A DNA stretch of 64,000 bases from Candidatus Calescibacterium sp. (GTDB lineage: Bacteria; Calescibacteriota; Calescibacteriia; Calescibacteriales; Calescibacteriaceae), in contig JANXBU010000002.1 in NCBI GenBank assembly GCA_025060505.1, forward strand, positions 124,001 to 188,000, given 5' to 3'. A program made the translations under genes and the position numbers. Under the pieces are notes generated by a model. The model did no database searches. It was not told the origin of the DNA and saw only the letters and a list, made by a program, of their open reading frames with translations. Shown one piece after another: positions 47,101-54,557 of the stretch (position 1 is the first letter of the stretch; every line of letters begins with the position of its first letter).

Positions 47101-49121
47101 TTCTGCCTGTAAGTATTGTTGGTGGAGTAAAAAATCAGTTTAGTTTGTCTGATATTTTTCTTGAAGCCAAGTATCTAGTTTTCAGTGAAAAAGACCTTTT
47201 TTCTCTTTCTTTGAATCCGCAGATAGGTATTCCGACTTTTGGAGGGGATTTTGCAAGCAACCGCTCAATCTCTCCAAGATTAGGCTTTATAATTTCAAGA
47301 GAAACAAAGCTGGGAGATTTTTTGCTAAACACATCTGGAAACATAGGTTTTGAATACAGATCAGAAAGAGCTGTTGCTGATTTGAATGTTGGTTCTCAGA
47401 CTTATTTTATGCTTGGTGGATCTTTGAGTTTCAGACAAATAAATTTTTCATTTGAAACTATATCTTTCATATCCCTTGAAGAAGTGAGGAAAGAAACAAT
47501 ACCAGCTGAGGCTTTAATTTCTGTGGGAGGAGAGTTTTCCGATCTGAAAGTGAGAATCGGTGGCGGAGGAGGTTTGACACAGGGAATAGGCTCTCCAAAA
47601 TATAGGCTCTTTGTTATTTTTACATATGATCTGCAACCATCTGTTCCACCAATAAAGTATATGAGAGTGGAGGGTCGGGTTCTTGATAACCTTGGGAGAG
47701 AAGTTCAAAAAGGGGTAGTTTATGTTCAGGAGTCCGGTGTCTCCTCGCAGATAAAGGACGGAAAATTCGAAATGGAACTCCCAGATGGTAGATGGACCTT
47801 TAAAGTCGTATCTCCGGGATATGAAACAAAAATTCAGTCGTTTTTAATACCTGATCAGAAACCAGAGATAAATGTAAGGAAGCTTGACCCACAAATAGTT
47901 ATAGCTCCAACAGATAGGTTTGGAATATCTCAAACCATTGAGCTTAACATCAAAACACCGGAAGGCGTTATAAAAACATCATCAGATATTGCAGCTATAT
48001 CTACATCTGGAAATATAGATATTCAGACCAAAGATATTAGTAGATCTGTTGTTTTACCGCCAGATGAGATTATATGGATCAACCTTATACATCGTCAGAC
48101 CGTTGAAACAAATAAGGAGCAGCAAGCCCAACCACAGCAACAAGAAACAAAACAAAGAGGAAAGCAAGATATAACAGCCAAGAAAGGAAGAACCAAAGAG
48201 ACTCAGCAGCAAAGATCAGCGCAACCTCAAAGAGCCGGAGCTCAACCAGAGAATCTAGCTCAAAAAAGAGATTTGGAAAAAACAGAAAAATTACCAGAAA
48301 CTCAGCTTGAAACTACCGAAACAACTGTTAAAGATAATGAACAGCAAAGAAGCTCGGAGGAATCGGTGTTATCACAAAAACCTTCTGATAAACCAAAGGA
48401 AAAAACTACCGAGATACCTTCTGTGGAAAGAATTGTTGGTGAGAAGGGAAAAATAACCGAGAAAATTCCGTCAAGACCATCAAAACCTTCAGAGGAAGTC
48501 TCTGAGAGGGGAAAAACCGAAGTTTTTGAGCCAAAGATTCAAACACAGGAAAAAATTGTGACAAAAGAGCATATATCAAAGGAGCAAGGAAAAAATATTG
48601 AAAGAGAACGAAAGAATATTTACACAGAACAGATAGGTGAAGAACAAAAAATTGAAGAGCAAAGAACTTCTGTTGTATCTCTTCCAAAAAAAGAAGAGAT
48701 CAAAAAAGAAGAAACAGCGGTTATACCTTTTAAATTTGAAGAAAAAAAAGAACTTGAATCAAAGTTGAGCTTGCTTATATCTAAGGTTTTCGATAGTTTC
48801 ACTGTAAACAGATGGGATATACCTAAATCTGCTTACGATGATCTTGATAAGGTAGCACAGATAATACTTGAAAATAAAGACAGAATATCTTCAATTCGGA
48901 TTGAAGGACATACAGATATAACTGGTCCGGAGTACTGGAATGTTGAGCTATCTTATCTCAGAGCAAATGAAATACGAAGGTATCTTTACAAAAAGGGAGT
49001 GAAAATTCCAATAGAGATAATAGGCTATAGCTATATGAGACCTATTGACACAAATGAAACAGAAGAAGGAAGAAGAAAGAACAGAAGGACGGAAGTCAAA
49101 GTGTTCTCAGAAGGTGAATAG
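41118..49121 (+). CDS. Apparent polyprotein: ASH/HYDIN-repeat surface protein fused to OmpA-family protein
   Basis: A single open frame of 2667 residues from ATG 41118 (an upstream TTG at 41100 is less likely). Part one: signal peptide (1-25), a beta-propeller-like region (about 30-390), Ig-like domains (about 475-600), and many ASH/HYDIN (choice-of-anchor D) beta domains (about 890-1840, with repeated [LI]DFG..[VI]..G). Residues 1850-1885 read GSGCSCSS, a membrane helix, RSGLLKK: a complete Cys-type sorting tail. Immediately afterwards a second signal peptide (LIRLFVFTLIFCFLIFSHRAYS) precedes a barrel-like domain (about 1910-2170), a regulatory beta domain, a Q/E/K-rich linker (2330-2547) and an OmpA peptidoglycan-binding domain (EGHTDITG...RANEIRRYL, NRRTEV). 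Two mature proteins are expected if the junction is processed. Confidence 0.85.
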   Translation: MLASKKKLGILSLAILLSYFMIKGDNNNEGYLTINTHYTANFSADFDYVNERWLVVYEKNDKIYGRFVSLNKTFFTGEFELSNLGCSATEKCFDPNIKFGCDGGTCKFLIAYVRGSKVYYNMLDDDDGNSLFTNPMTVSPLPSTYPSVEFDYINKRFFVVFSEEITQDNSDVSGILVNFSDGLTFGSKISISSAFRNQIKPSVAFSESLSYIVVWQDHRADDRGDIYYQFISKDGQRIGENSGVGLFPSRHEVNPYVFWLPSINRFVVLYKTSIVFVKPGESEECPIIAGNITCTEGNYVYSFIDSSGRVSFPVRILPNANISSETEHYARMGTNYIIFAGDAYYSMDKRKHFAIMRFDTTTPKYILSNPTFWFPNYYRVKVGLVSISEPLPDEPFCPPIREHPNDSLITIEPSSFTLEEKRTKTRFPVLFPRGMYPGDHSAKIFVSATTYPGINTALVIFGVSFTENLSLVTIDTDPVMFDYEYLSQTSLPVAVTNTCYISYGQPPCPGCPCTGEYQIKVTGGKPPYTFQAVAGQMPPGLTVNYQGTITGFVLPPDIGSVCETYPCPFTFSVLVSDSSNPKKSSCMTFDTLLFPSPEVRLSYPEQISFCTKATESKSDNIFIQNLGTPVTIQILEPKMISFGDSATCSTVTLSTFPFMCSPAGSSIAPFYLEIYSQQTTVGNGCTSTSCPWGKTCDCRQFKYELYPGHSISGKIHFSSNFYGEYTTKITFHVVDSVLGYSESHTINVKAFTIAQDLFVTSDMPISPSGCTNYTSVCTTYNIDLGNMYVGQSTSFYIYLGNAVTSASNLGCSGDVYLEVLTVFASPNQSFSILSPPPSEFGTIGPVSIPSNSTRPIAIQVSGVSAGSITYPIIIYSDDPDERRVVVVVRAYFNPVSFNVPSIVDCGINLRGYPPLPCYIEIQNQSPVSVPVNSIGISGSSQFYVTGTTSFEVPPFSTYMLQVSFGSSATGVHFGVLTLYMNSAPFFVSVGLRGQVIDKDDLLKIEPSSLDFGNVITGASIASGIRFINMSLYDLYVSPIYIDSPFSFPSASSVYIPAGQEKSIAVNFVPTSAGTFTSAALFTVSTSRFSYILTYPVSGTGVLPPAVLRVPSSVNCGTYLISSAHLQCYIEIQNTSSVPSAIHGINISGSDAFYLTGSTSFTISPYYTYSLVVSFGSSVAGIHSGNLVIHSNSITPVISVNLLGRAVDRIVRVEPEVLDFGTAVTGAEIRSNFKIINMTDQIVYVIPSYIDVPFSFADPSSRVIHPSKDINFAIDFKPLSAGTFTSAARFTVSTGGFSYTLTYPVSGTAVTPESVGLKASLRMIPNYINFGDVIICSPVRCPVSIRSLNIINTGNVPINLVSFSHPSNVSNYSITTPLSITDFYVTDFVARALNTGGAVGNIVFNFSSTAGSFSAVVTFYINGVSPAISVSPDSISFGAVKVGEESIFMLSVSNTGNYKLTVTNISIGQPFFSDVPVPFEIQAGESRRIPISFRPREVSSYETYIRIYSDAPYSEVLTVQISGRGEENPLPVADVSPKSIDFGKVRMGQTRSEVFTIRNLGTSKLFVSSISSLAQEFVLKLDQILPLAIDSNNSVTFVITFSPSDEKVFDSFVVLKTNDANKPEIRISVKGEGANPHIRVPSEVNFGGVRRGKTVKKEFPIENTGNLPLQAEISITKDDEFVFISDYIGEVTEKFSITIPEKSSSKLDIYFTPPGLEKYRATITIKSDDPLYPFIEVPVSGEGGFPVLSMNVNEIDFGEIYIDERKEYEVSVSNLGSAPLEVTFYVNDQVFGVSVSSFVVPSREVYNVKFIFAPNGKEGVFSSPVKVITDDPKNSELEITLKGRAKRFSYIPIGSGCSCSSASPFSLDMFLILISVLFFFVRSGLLKKLIRLFVFTLIFCFLIFSHRAYSQDISLNINNFYPYQDISNFSFLRTAHFRPKRTLGWGGFLSFAKDPLMLKVAKGEQSISKQTIVNYSIYSGVVLSYVPVEKLEVGTFLPVSIVGGVKNQFSLSDIFLEAKYLVFSEKDLFSLSLNPQIGIPTFGGDFASNRSISPRLGFIISRETKLGDFLLNTSGNIGFEYRSERAVADLNVGSQTYFMLGGSLSFRQINFSFETISFISLEEVRKETIPAEALISVGGEFSDLKVRIGGGGGLTQGIGSPKYRLFVIFTYDLQPSVPPIKYMRVEGRVLDNLGREVQKGVVYVQESGVSSQIKDGKFEMELPDGRWTFKVVSPGYETKIQSFLIPDQKPEINVRKLDPQIVIAPTDRFGISQTIELNIKTPEGVIKTSSDIAAISTSGNIDIQTKDISRSVVLPPDEIIWINLIHRQTVETNKEQQAQPQQQETKQRGKQDITAKKGRTKETQQQRSAQPQRAGAQPENLAQKRDLEKTEKLPETQLETTETTVKDNEQQRSSEESVLSQKPSDKPKEKTTEIPSVERIVGEKGKITEKIPSRPSKPSEEVSERGKTEVFEPKIQTQEKIVTKEHISKEQGKNIERERKNIYTEQIGEEQKIEEQRTSVVSLPKKEEIKKEETAVIPFKFEEKKELESKLSLLISKVFDSFTVNRWDIPKSAYDDLDKVAQIILENKDRISSIRIEGHTDITGPEYWNVELSYLRANEIRRYLYKKGVKIPIEIIGYSYMRPIDTNETEEGRRKNRRTEVKVFSEGE
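43820..45045 (+). repeat. Intragenic 624-bp tandem duplication in ASH-domain region
   Basis: Two consecutive units of about 208 codons repeat an A-B pair of domains. Landmarks recur 624 bp apart: CTTGATTTT at 44142 and 44766, and GCTGG[CT]ACATTCACATC at 44331 and 44955. The last 90 bp of each unit are nearly identical at the DNA level, while the rest has diverged, which suggests an old duplication with recent local gene conversion. Confidence 0.8.
46681..46844 (+). other. Internal sorting tail plus second signal peptide (polyprotein junction)
   Basis: The codons encode Cys-x-Cys, a 17-residue hydrophobic helix, R-S-G-L-L-K-K, a second hydrophobic helix and H-R-A-Y-S before Gln. The first half is a C-terminal sorting signal; the second is an N-terminal signal peptide with a signal peptidase I site after 46844. 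The only in-frame ATG inside (46719) has no Shine-Dalgarno, so separate translation of the OmpA part is not obvious. Confidence 0.75.
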
Positions 49122-49427
49122 TTTTTATCTTAAACCTTTCTGTTGTAAATTTATAAAGTTCCACGACATTTCAAACCATATCACATTTTTCATGTACAAG
49201 GCAAAATCTTTTCACAAGCAAGAGAATCTGTGATGAAGTTATACAGCTATCTTGTAGAGTCTTGTAAATGAGTGCGATGTTCCGTAATGTGGCGAACAAA
49301 AATTGTTTTGCTGTTCCTGTTGAAATGTTTTTTTGTTCATAAGGAGATCAAATGTATCAGAAACTTTATCTGAAGAGTGTTGGTATCATTTAAATCAAAG
49401 ATCTTGCATTAAAGCAGAAAACTACAA
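49122..49427. other. 306-bp intergenic region, no gene recognised
   Basis: Between the OmpA end and the convergent folBK gene. One Shine-Dalgarno-like AAGGAGA (49341-49347) precedes an ATG (49352) that opens only 13 codons. Nothing else is supported. Confidence 0.4.
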
Positions 49428-50261
49428 TTATGCTAATGATACTTTTTGAACTTCTCCTGATCTTATTTTCTGTATCCATTTTTCTTTTGGATGAAAAGGC
49501 AGACCTGATATATTGTTTTCTATCTCGGTGATACAAAAGTACAGAAAATCTCTTTCAGATATATCCTTATGTACGAATACTGTTTTATCTTGATCTCTAA
49601 TAAGTATTATGTCAAGGTCAATTGTTCTTGGAGAAAAATTTCCCTTCTCATTTCTTCCAAGTTCTTTTTCTATCTGGTATAATTTATCTTCAAGTTCATG
49701 TTTTTCAAGGAATGTTTCTGCTTTCACAACGCAGTTTATAAATTTGGGTAGTGAAAGGTCATATTCTCCATATTCATTTATTGCTGTTGTTGTATAAAGG
49801 TTTGAAACTTTTTCAACTCTGATCTCGCTTATTGATTTGAGTTTTTCTATTGCATTTTTTATATTCTCCTTTGGATTTATATTTGAGCCTACCGATATGA
49901 AGAAAGTTCTCCATTTCCTTTCCACACAAACCGATGTACTCCTGGCAAATCTTAGAGCTCCGGGTTTATCTACTTCAACTGAAACTCCGATCACACCAGC
50001 TTTCCTTATACATATCTCTGTAATATTGTACGCTATGGTTTCAATCAAGTACGGTGATGATTTTTCTACAAAATCAATAATTTCTTTTTTCAACTTTTTG
50101 TAATCAACTGTATTACTTATATCATCTGTTTTACCAGCTTTTTTCAGATCCAAAGTTAGTTCAGCATTTATGATTATGTCTTGTTTTTCTTTTCTTTCCC
50201 AATCGTTAATTCCAACTGTTGTTCTCAGAAGAAGGTCTTTTATCTTTATTTTATCTGGCAT
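49428..50261 (-). CDS. folBK: Bifunctional dihydroneopterin aldolase / HPPK
   Basis: The 277-residue protein fuses two folate enzymes. Residues 1-118 are FolB (KIKDLLLRTTVGINDWERKEKQDIIINAEL, NTVDYKKL, SPYLIETIAYNI), which cleaves dihydroneopterin. Residues 119-277 are FolK (FISVGSNINPKENI, VSNLYTT, FINCVVKAET, QIEKELGRNEK and SPRTIDLDIILI), which pyrophosphorylates the product. The start at 50261 is chosen because homology begins at MPDKIKIKDLL and TAGAAT (50269-50274, complement) ends 7 nt before it; the open frame extends to 50315 across the divergent sbcD start. The FolK C-terminus is somewhat diverged. Confidence 0.92.
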   Translation of the reverse strand: MPDKIKIKDLLLRTTVGINDWERKEKQDIIINAELTLDLKKAGKTDDISNTVDYKKLKKEIIDFVEKSSPYLIETIAYNITEICIRKAGVIGVSVEVDKPGALRFARSTSVCVERKWRTFFISVGSNINPKENIKNAIEKLKSISEIRVEKVSNLYTTTAINEYGEYDLSLPKFINCVVKAETFLEKHELEDKLYQIEKELGRNEKGNFSPRTIDLDIILIRDQDKTVFVHKDISERDFLYFCITEIENNISGLPFHPKEKWIQKIRSGEVQKVSLA

Positions 50262-50297
50262 ACCATTTATTCTAATTGAATTTTTTAATTTAGATCT
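50262..50297. promoter_or_regulatory. 36-bp divergent region with two back-to-back leaderless promoters
   Basis: Only 36 bp separate the start codons of folBK and sbcD. TAGAAT on the minus strand (50269-50274) ends 7 nt from the folBK ATG, and TTTAAT on the plus strand (50284-50289) ends 8 nt from the sbcD ATG. There is no room for leaders, and -35 elements would lie inside the opposite gene. Confidence 0.6.
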
Positions 50298-51521
50298 ATG
50301 ATAAAAATAGTTCATACATCAGATTGGCATGCCGGAAAATCAAATGGTAGGGAATCAAGAAGAGAAGATCTGCAGTACTCTCTGAATCAAATTGAGCAAT
50401 TCATAAAAGAGGAGAGAGTAGATTTTCTTCTGGTATGCGGAGATATTTTTGATAAACCATCTATATCTCCCCAAGATATGCTCATTATATGGAATTTCTT
50501 CATAAATATAAAGCAGTATGGAACAAAATCAATAGCGATCACGGGAAATCATGATTCAAAGGAATTTTTCAATAGTATGAAAAGTCTGCTGAAGCTAATT
50601 GATGTTTATGTTTTTGACAGAGTTTCTCCGGAAATCAAAAGCTCTTTTGTTGAGTTTGAAAAGGAGCAGGATGGTAAAATTTGTTTTTTTGCTTTTCCAT
50701 ATCTTAATCCAAACATTCCTGTTGATGTCTATGAAAAATTCAGTTCAAGCTCCTATTCGGAGAAATACACAGATTTTGTGGTGCGCTATCTTGAATTAGC
50801 TTCTGGTTATGCCCTAAATTTCTCTTGCCCGGTCATAATGCTTTCTCATATTGCAATATCAGAGGCTAAGATCTCCGGAACCGAGAAAGAAATAAGTGTC
50901 AGGCAAGATTTCTGCGTACCTCACGCAAGAGTACCGCAGAATTTTTTATACTATGCTCTTGGACATATACATAAGAATCAGAGAGTAAGCAATACAAAAA
51001 GGATGTATTACTCTGGAACTCTGTATCAGATTGATTTTGGAGAAGAAAAGGATGAAAACAAAGGATTTTATTTTTTCACTATCAAGGATGGAAAAATAGA
51101 TAAGGAGCCAGAGTTCCAAAGAGTTTCTCTTAAAAGAAAACTCAAGACCTATGATTTTGATTTAACTAATTCTAATGTTAATTCTATTGTTCAACAGCTT
51201 AGCAGCAGTAAAGATACTCTTAAAAGAATCTTCCTGTATTATAAACCAGAACAAAAGCATCTTATTCCTGAAATCGTATCAAAAATAAATAACTTGGAAG
51301 GAATAATTTCTATAAATTTTGATGAGATTGATAATAAAAACGAGATGCAGAAAGATATTGATTACTCTGAACTAAGTTACATGGATATAATCTCTCTCTA
51401 TGAAAAATTTTATTCCGAGGTAAAGGGTGGAGATTTGGATTTTTTCAGGAACAAAATACAACCAAGAATTATGAAACTAATAGAAGAATTTGAGAAAAGT
51501 CAAATGGTTGAGGGAGCGTAG
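50298..51521 (+). CDS. sbcD: DNA repair exonuclease SbcD/Mre11
   Basis: The 407-residue protein has the calcineurin-like nuclease motifs in order: VHTSDWHAGK (residues 4-13), LLVCGDIFDKPS, ITGNHDSKEF, MLSHIAI and YYALGHIHKNQ. A capping domain of about 150 residues follows. With SbcC/Rad50 it opens DNA hairpins and processes double-strand break ends. No sbcC gene follows; 162 bp without a gene precede nuoG, so the partner is encoded elsewhere. Promoter spacing suggests a leaderless message. Confidence 0.9.
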   Translation: MIKIVHTSDWHAGKSNGRESRREDLQYSLNQIEQFIKEERVDFLLVCGDIFDKPSISPQDMLIIWNFFINIKQYGTKSIAITGNHDSKEFFNSMKSLLKLIDVYVFDRVSPEIKSSFVEFEKEQDGKICFFAFPYLNPNIPVDVYEKFSSSSYSEKYTDFVVRYLELASGYALNFSCPVIMLSHIAISEAKISGTEKEISVRQDFCVPHARVPQNFLYYALGHIHKNQRVSNTKRMYYSGTLYQIDFGEEKDENKGFYFFTIKDGKIDKEPEFQRVSLKRKLKTYDFDLTNSNVNSIVQQLSSSKDTLKRIFLYYKPEQKHLIPEIVSKINNLEGIISINFDEIDNKNEMQKDIDYSELSYMDIISLYEKFYSEVKGGDLDFFRNKIQPRIMKLIEEFEKSQMVEGA

Positions 51522-51683
51522 GAATCTAGAACTATGATATTCTTATTGAGAAAAAAATATGTTTGTGAAAAATTTGGTAGATTAAACAGAGTTTTCAGCA
51601 AAAAGTTTTCAACGAAATAGGAAACACTTCAAAAATTTGCAAAAAACAGAACTTCAGCGCTGTTTCATTATGTTTAATTGAAG

Positions 51684-53186
51684 ATGCCAAAACTCAAAAT
51701 AGATGGTAGAGAAGTAGAGGTTCAGCAGGGTACGAATCTTATAATTGCTGCTCTGAAAGCTGGGGTTTACATACCTCACTATTGTTATCATCCTCTGCTA
51801 CCAGTGGCTGCTCAGTGCAGAATGTGTCTGGTTAAGGTTGAAGGTGCGCCAAAGCCTATTGTTGCCGCCTGTAACGTAACAGTAGACAGAGATATGATAG
51901 TTGACACAAAAGATCAACAAGTTCAGAAGTTAAGAGAAATTGTTCTTGAGCTTCTTCTACAGCATCATCCTGTTGATTGTCCTGTTTGTCCAAGATCTGG
52001 TGAATGTGATCTTCAAAACTTTGCATATAACTGGGGACCACAGACAAAAAGATATGATGGAAAAAGACGTCTGAAAGGATGGAAAAGAGTAGCAAAAAAC
52101 ATAGTCCTTTTCAAGGAAAGATGCGTTCTTTGTACCAGATGTGTGAGATTTCTGCGCGATTACACAAAAACAGGGGGAATAGAGGTTTCAAGAAGGGGAT
52201 TTGCTTCCGACCTTGTTATATTTCCTGAGAAATTGGCTAACGGAAGCAACTATGTTGGAAATATAATTGACATTTGTCCTGTTGGAGCTCTTGTTGATGA
52301 AGCTACTTCTTACTTACCAAGAGCTTGGCGTATGGAAAAAGCTCTTACGCATTGTCCTATGTGTGAGAGAGGTTGCACGGTTGTTGTTGAAGCTTGGAAA
52401 GGAAAAATTGTAAGAGTCAAAACCTTCGATAACACATCAGATAAAGCAGAAGATCATCTATACTCAGAAAAAGACGCGATACAACCTGCTTACTATCAGA
52501 TCAACGGTATTGAAGAAATAGGAGAACTCTCATACGATAAACTTTATACGCAAGATATGATCATCTGTGATATAGGAAGATGGGATTGGAGAAAATTCTT
52601 TTTCCCAAGAGATAGTAATCTATATTCTCTGGAAAACGGTACAAAAGAGAAGATTGATTTTGATTCAGCTGTTAAAATATCGCAAAGATTTTTTGATTTT
52701 GATAAAAAAGCTATACTTGTAACACCTTACGCTACAAACGAAGAGATGATATTACTCAAAACTCTTGCTCAGAAATCCTCTGCGTCAATATCTCTTCTAC
52801 CTCCTATAGAAGGTCAAGAAGATGGAGTGCTTCTTAAAAAAGTCAGAGCTCCAAACTTTATTGGTGGTAAAAATATTATAGGAGATGTTTCATATGAAGT
52901 TCTCCAAAATGTTGAAAAAGGGGCTTTTGATTCAGTTTTATACTACGGTATGGGATCCGATAAATCAAAGTTTTCTCCGCAAAAAATAAAATCAAATTTC
53001 TCTATAATTATAGACCTCATACCTCCGGAAGGTTTAAGTGGAATCTTTATTCCAGCAACAATACCTTATGAAAAGCATGGTACATACACATTTGAAGGAA
53101 AAGAAAAAAGAATATATCCAGTCTACAAGACAAAATTCTCAGAAGTTGATTTGTTCCAGAAGATGGTCTCTGCTCTGGAAAGATAA
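51684..53186 (+). CDS. nuoG: NADH-quinone oxidoreductase subunit G
   Basis: From the ATG at 51684 the product is 500 residues. It has the ferredoxin-type [2Fe-2S] site (Cys34, Cys45, Cys48, Cys63), the H-x3-C-x2-C-x5-C motif (HPVDCPVCPRSGEC), a C-x2-C-x2-C...CP motif (RCVLCTRC, DICPVGAL), and a further CPMCERGC in the molybdopterin-oxidoreductase-like part. That last domain is short, so the C-terminus is truncated compared with proteobacterial NuoG. It carries electrons through complex I. Other nuo genes are absent here, although nuoG normally lies within a nuo operon. TATGTT (51669-51674) ends 9 nt before the ATG. Confidence 0.92.
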   Translation: MPKLKIDGREVEVQQGTNLIIAALKAGVYIPHYCYHPLLPVAAQCRMCLVKVEGAPKPIVAACNVTVDRDMIVDTKDQQVQKLREIVLELLLQHHPVDCPVCPRSGECDLQNFAYNWGPQTKRYDGKRRLKGWKRVAKNIVLFKERCVLCTRCVRFLRDYTKTGGIEVSRRGFASDLVIFPEKLANGSNYVGNIIDICPVGALVDEATSYLPRAWRMEKALTHCPMCERGCTVVVEAWKGKIVRVKTFDNTSDKAEDHLYSEKDAIQPAYYQINGIEEIGELSYDKLYTQDMIICDIGRWDWRKFFFPRDSNLYSLENGTKEKIDFDSAVKISQRFFDFDKKAILVTPYATNEEMILLKTLAQKSSASISLLPPIEGQEDGVLLKKVRAPNFIGGKNIIGDVSYEVLQNVEKGAFDSVLYYGMGSDKSKFSPQKIKSNFSIIIDLIPPEGLSGIFIPATIPYEKHGTYTFEGKEKRIYPVYKTKFSEVDLFQKMVSALER

Positions 53187-53227
53187 TCTATTGATTAAAC
53201 CTGTATTTTTTCCGATAAAAAACAGAG

Positions 53228-53536
53228 ATGACTGTTGATGTTTTCAGAAGCAAGATCTATATTATTATTCTTGTTAGAGACGAGAACGAAAGAGTTGTAG
53301 GAGTGATGCCCATTAAAGTTGTTGATTTTTTAAAATCTAAACAGAAGGTTTCAGATCAGATTTCAGACTTTTTTATAAATTTGGAAGTTGTTCCACCTGT
53401 TCGTATTGTGTTTCACAGAGATGACATAAAACTTGCTAACTTTATTTCAGAAACATTTAAGGAAGCGGAGAGAAAAATAGAACAAAAAATACAAAAAATG
53501 AGGGAAATAGTACTCAAAGTGAAAAAAACATTATAG
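53228..53536 (+). CDS. Small conserved-looking protein of unknown function
   Basis: The 102-residue protein has no signal peptide or membrane segment. It begins with alternating beta strands (DVFRSKIYIIILVRDENE, VVGVMPIKVVDFL) and ends in a charged helix (ETFKEAERKIEQKIQKMREIV). It lies 41 bp after nuoG in the same direction, so it may be cotranscribed. No domain is recognised. Confidence 0.6.
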   Translation: MTVDVFRSKIYIIILVRDENERVVGVMPIKVVDFLKSKQKVSDQISDFFINLEVVPPVRIVFHRDDIKLANFISETFKEAERKIEQKIQKMREIVLKVKKTL

Positions 53537-53599
53537 GGAGATTGTTTGTTTTCTGATTTCTAAATGAATGTATGTTTGATTTGTTTTTTGATTTTTTGG

Positions 53600-53612
53600 G
53601 AGATTGTATCTC
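53600..53612. promoter_or_regulatory. Small palindrome before mlaF
   Basis: GAGAT-TGT-ATCTC is a perfect 5-bp inverted repeat ending 6 nt before the mlaF ATG at 53619. A direct copy of its left part (GGGAGATTGT) occurs about 63 bp upstream. It could be an operator, but chance is not excluded. Confidence 0.3.
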
Positions 53613-53618
53613 AAAGCT

Positions 53619-54371
53619 ATGCAAGATCAGGTGATAATAACGATTGAGAATCTCTGGAAAAGCTTCGGAGGAAAAGTTGTTCTAAAAAATATAAACACAA
53701 AGATAAAGGAAGGAAAGATCACAGTTATTATGGGTAGATCTGGTTGTGGAAAGACTGTTCTTATGAAACATATTGTGGGAATACTATCTCCGGACAGAGG
53801 AAGGATTTTTTTTGAAAACGAAGATATAACAAAGATTTCAAAAGATGAGAAATTAAGATACATAAGAAACTTTGGATTCCTGTTTCAGAATTCTGCTCTT
53901 TTTGATTGGATGACTGTTGAAGAGAATGTAGCTTTCCCGCTTTACGAGATAAAGAGGATAAGGAATATACAAGAAATCAAACAAAGAGTATCTGAAATTC
54001 TTGAAGTTGTTGGTTTGAAGGGACATGAGAAAAAGTATCCTTCGGAGCTGTCGGGAGGTATGCAAAAGAGAACTGCTCTGGCAAGAGCAATTATACATGA
54101 ACCAAAGGTTGTTGTTTTAGATGAACCTACATCTGGAATAGATCCGGCAACAACATCTGTTATAGAAGACCTTATCCTAGACATAAAAAAAAGAATAAAG
54201 TCAACATTTATTGTTATAACTCACGATATAAAAAGTGCTCTTCGGTTGGCGGATCATATAATTTTTATGAAAGATGGGGAGATAATCTGGGAAGGAGAGC
54301 CGCAGGAATTGAAGCAAAAAGAATCCACGCATTCAGAAATAGATATTTTTCTAAAAAGGTTGGAATTTTAA
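53619..54371 (+). CDS. mlaF: ABC transporter ATPase, MlaF-like (lipid trafficking)
   Basis: From the ATG at 53619 (TTG 53604 is a less likely start) the product has 250 residues. It has Walker A GRSGCGKTVLMKHIVG, Q-loop FLFQNSALFDWMTVEENVAFPL, signature ELSGGMQKRTALARA, Walker B VVLDEPTSGIDP and the switch His in VITHDIKSAL. The NSALFD..TV.ENVAFPL segment is typical of MlaF/Ttg2A ATPases. MlaF drives phospholipid movement between the two membranes with MlaE and MlaD. Those genes are not adjacent. Confidence 0.85.
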   Translation: MQDQVIITIENLWKSFGGKVVLKNINTKIKEGKITVIMGRSGCGKTVLMKHIVGILSPDRGRIFFENEDITKISKDEKLRYIRNFGFLFQNSALFDWMTVEENVAFPLYEIKRIRNIQEIKQRVSEILEVVGLKGHEKKYPSELSGGMQKRTALARAIIHEPKVVVLDEPTSGIDPATTSVIEDLILDIKKRIKSTFIVITHDIKSALRLADHIIFMKDGEIIWEGEPQELKQKESTHSEIDIFLKRLEF

Positions 54372-54398
54372 TACATATTTTGATATATATTTACTAAC

Positions 54399-54415
54399 TT
54401 ATCTATAAGAGATAA
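54399..54415. other. Short inverted repeat after mlaF
   Basis: TTATCT and AGATAA (6 bp) flank five bases in the 186-bp gap between mlaF and gdhA. There is no T-run, so a terminator is not supported. The rest of the gap is A-rich with no gene. Confidence 0.25.
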
Positions 54416-54557
54416 AAATTCAATGGTTCTTGAAATTTTGATTTGACTAAAAGAGTAAAAGGATTATAAGGAAAAATAATAAGTGGGAAAGAAGAATATA
54501 AAAGGTATCGTAAGAAAAAAGAGCATTAATAACAGTAAAAGAGAATAAACGAAAGCT

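Noticed and set aside
49341-49393. Shine-Dalgarno-like AAGGAGA followed by ATG and a 13-codon frame
   Set aside because: Too short, not followed by a gene in the same direction, so a leader peptide makes no sense here.
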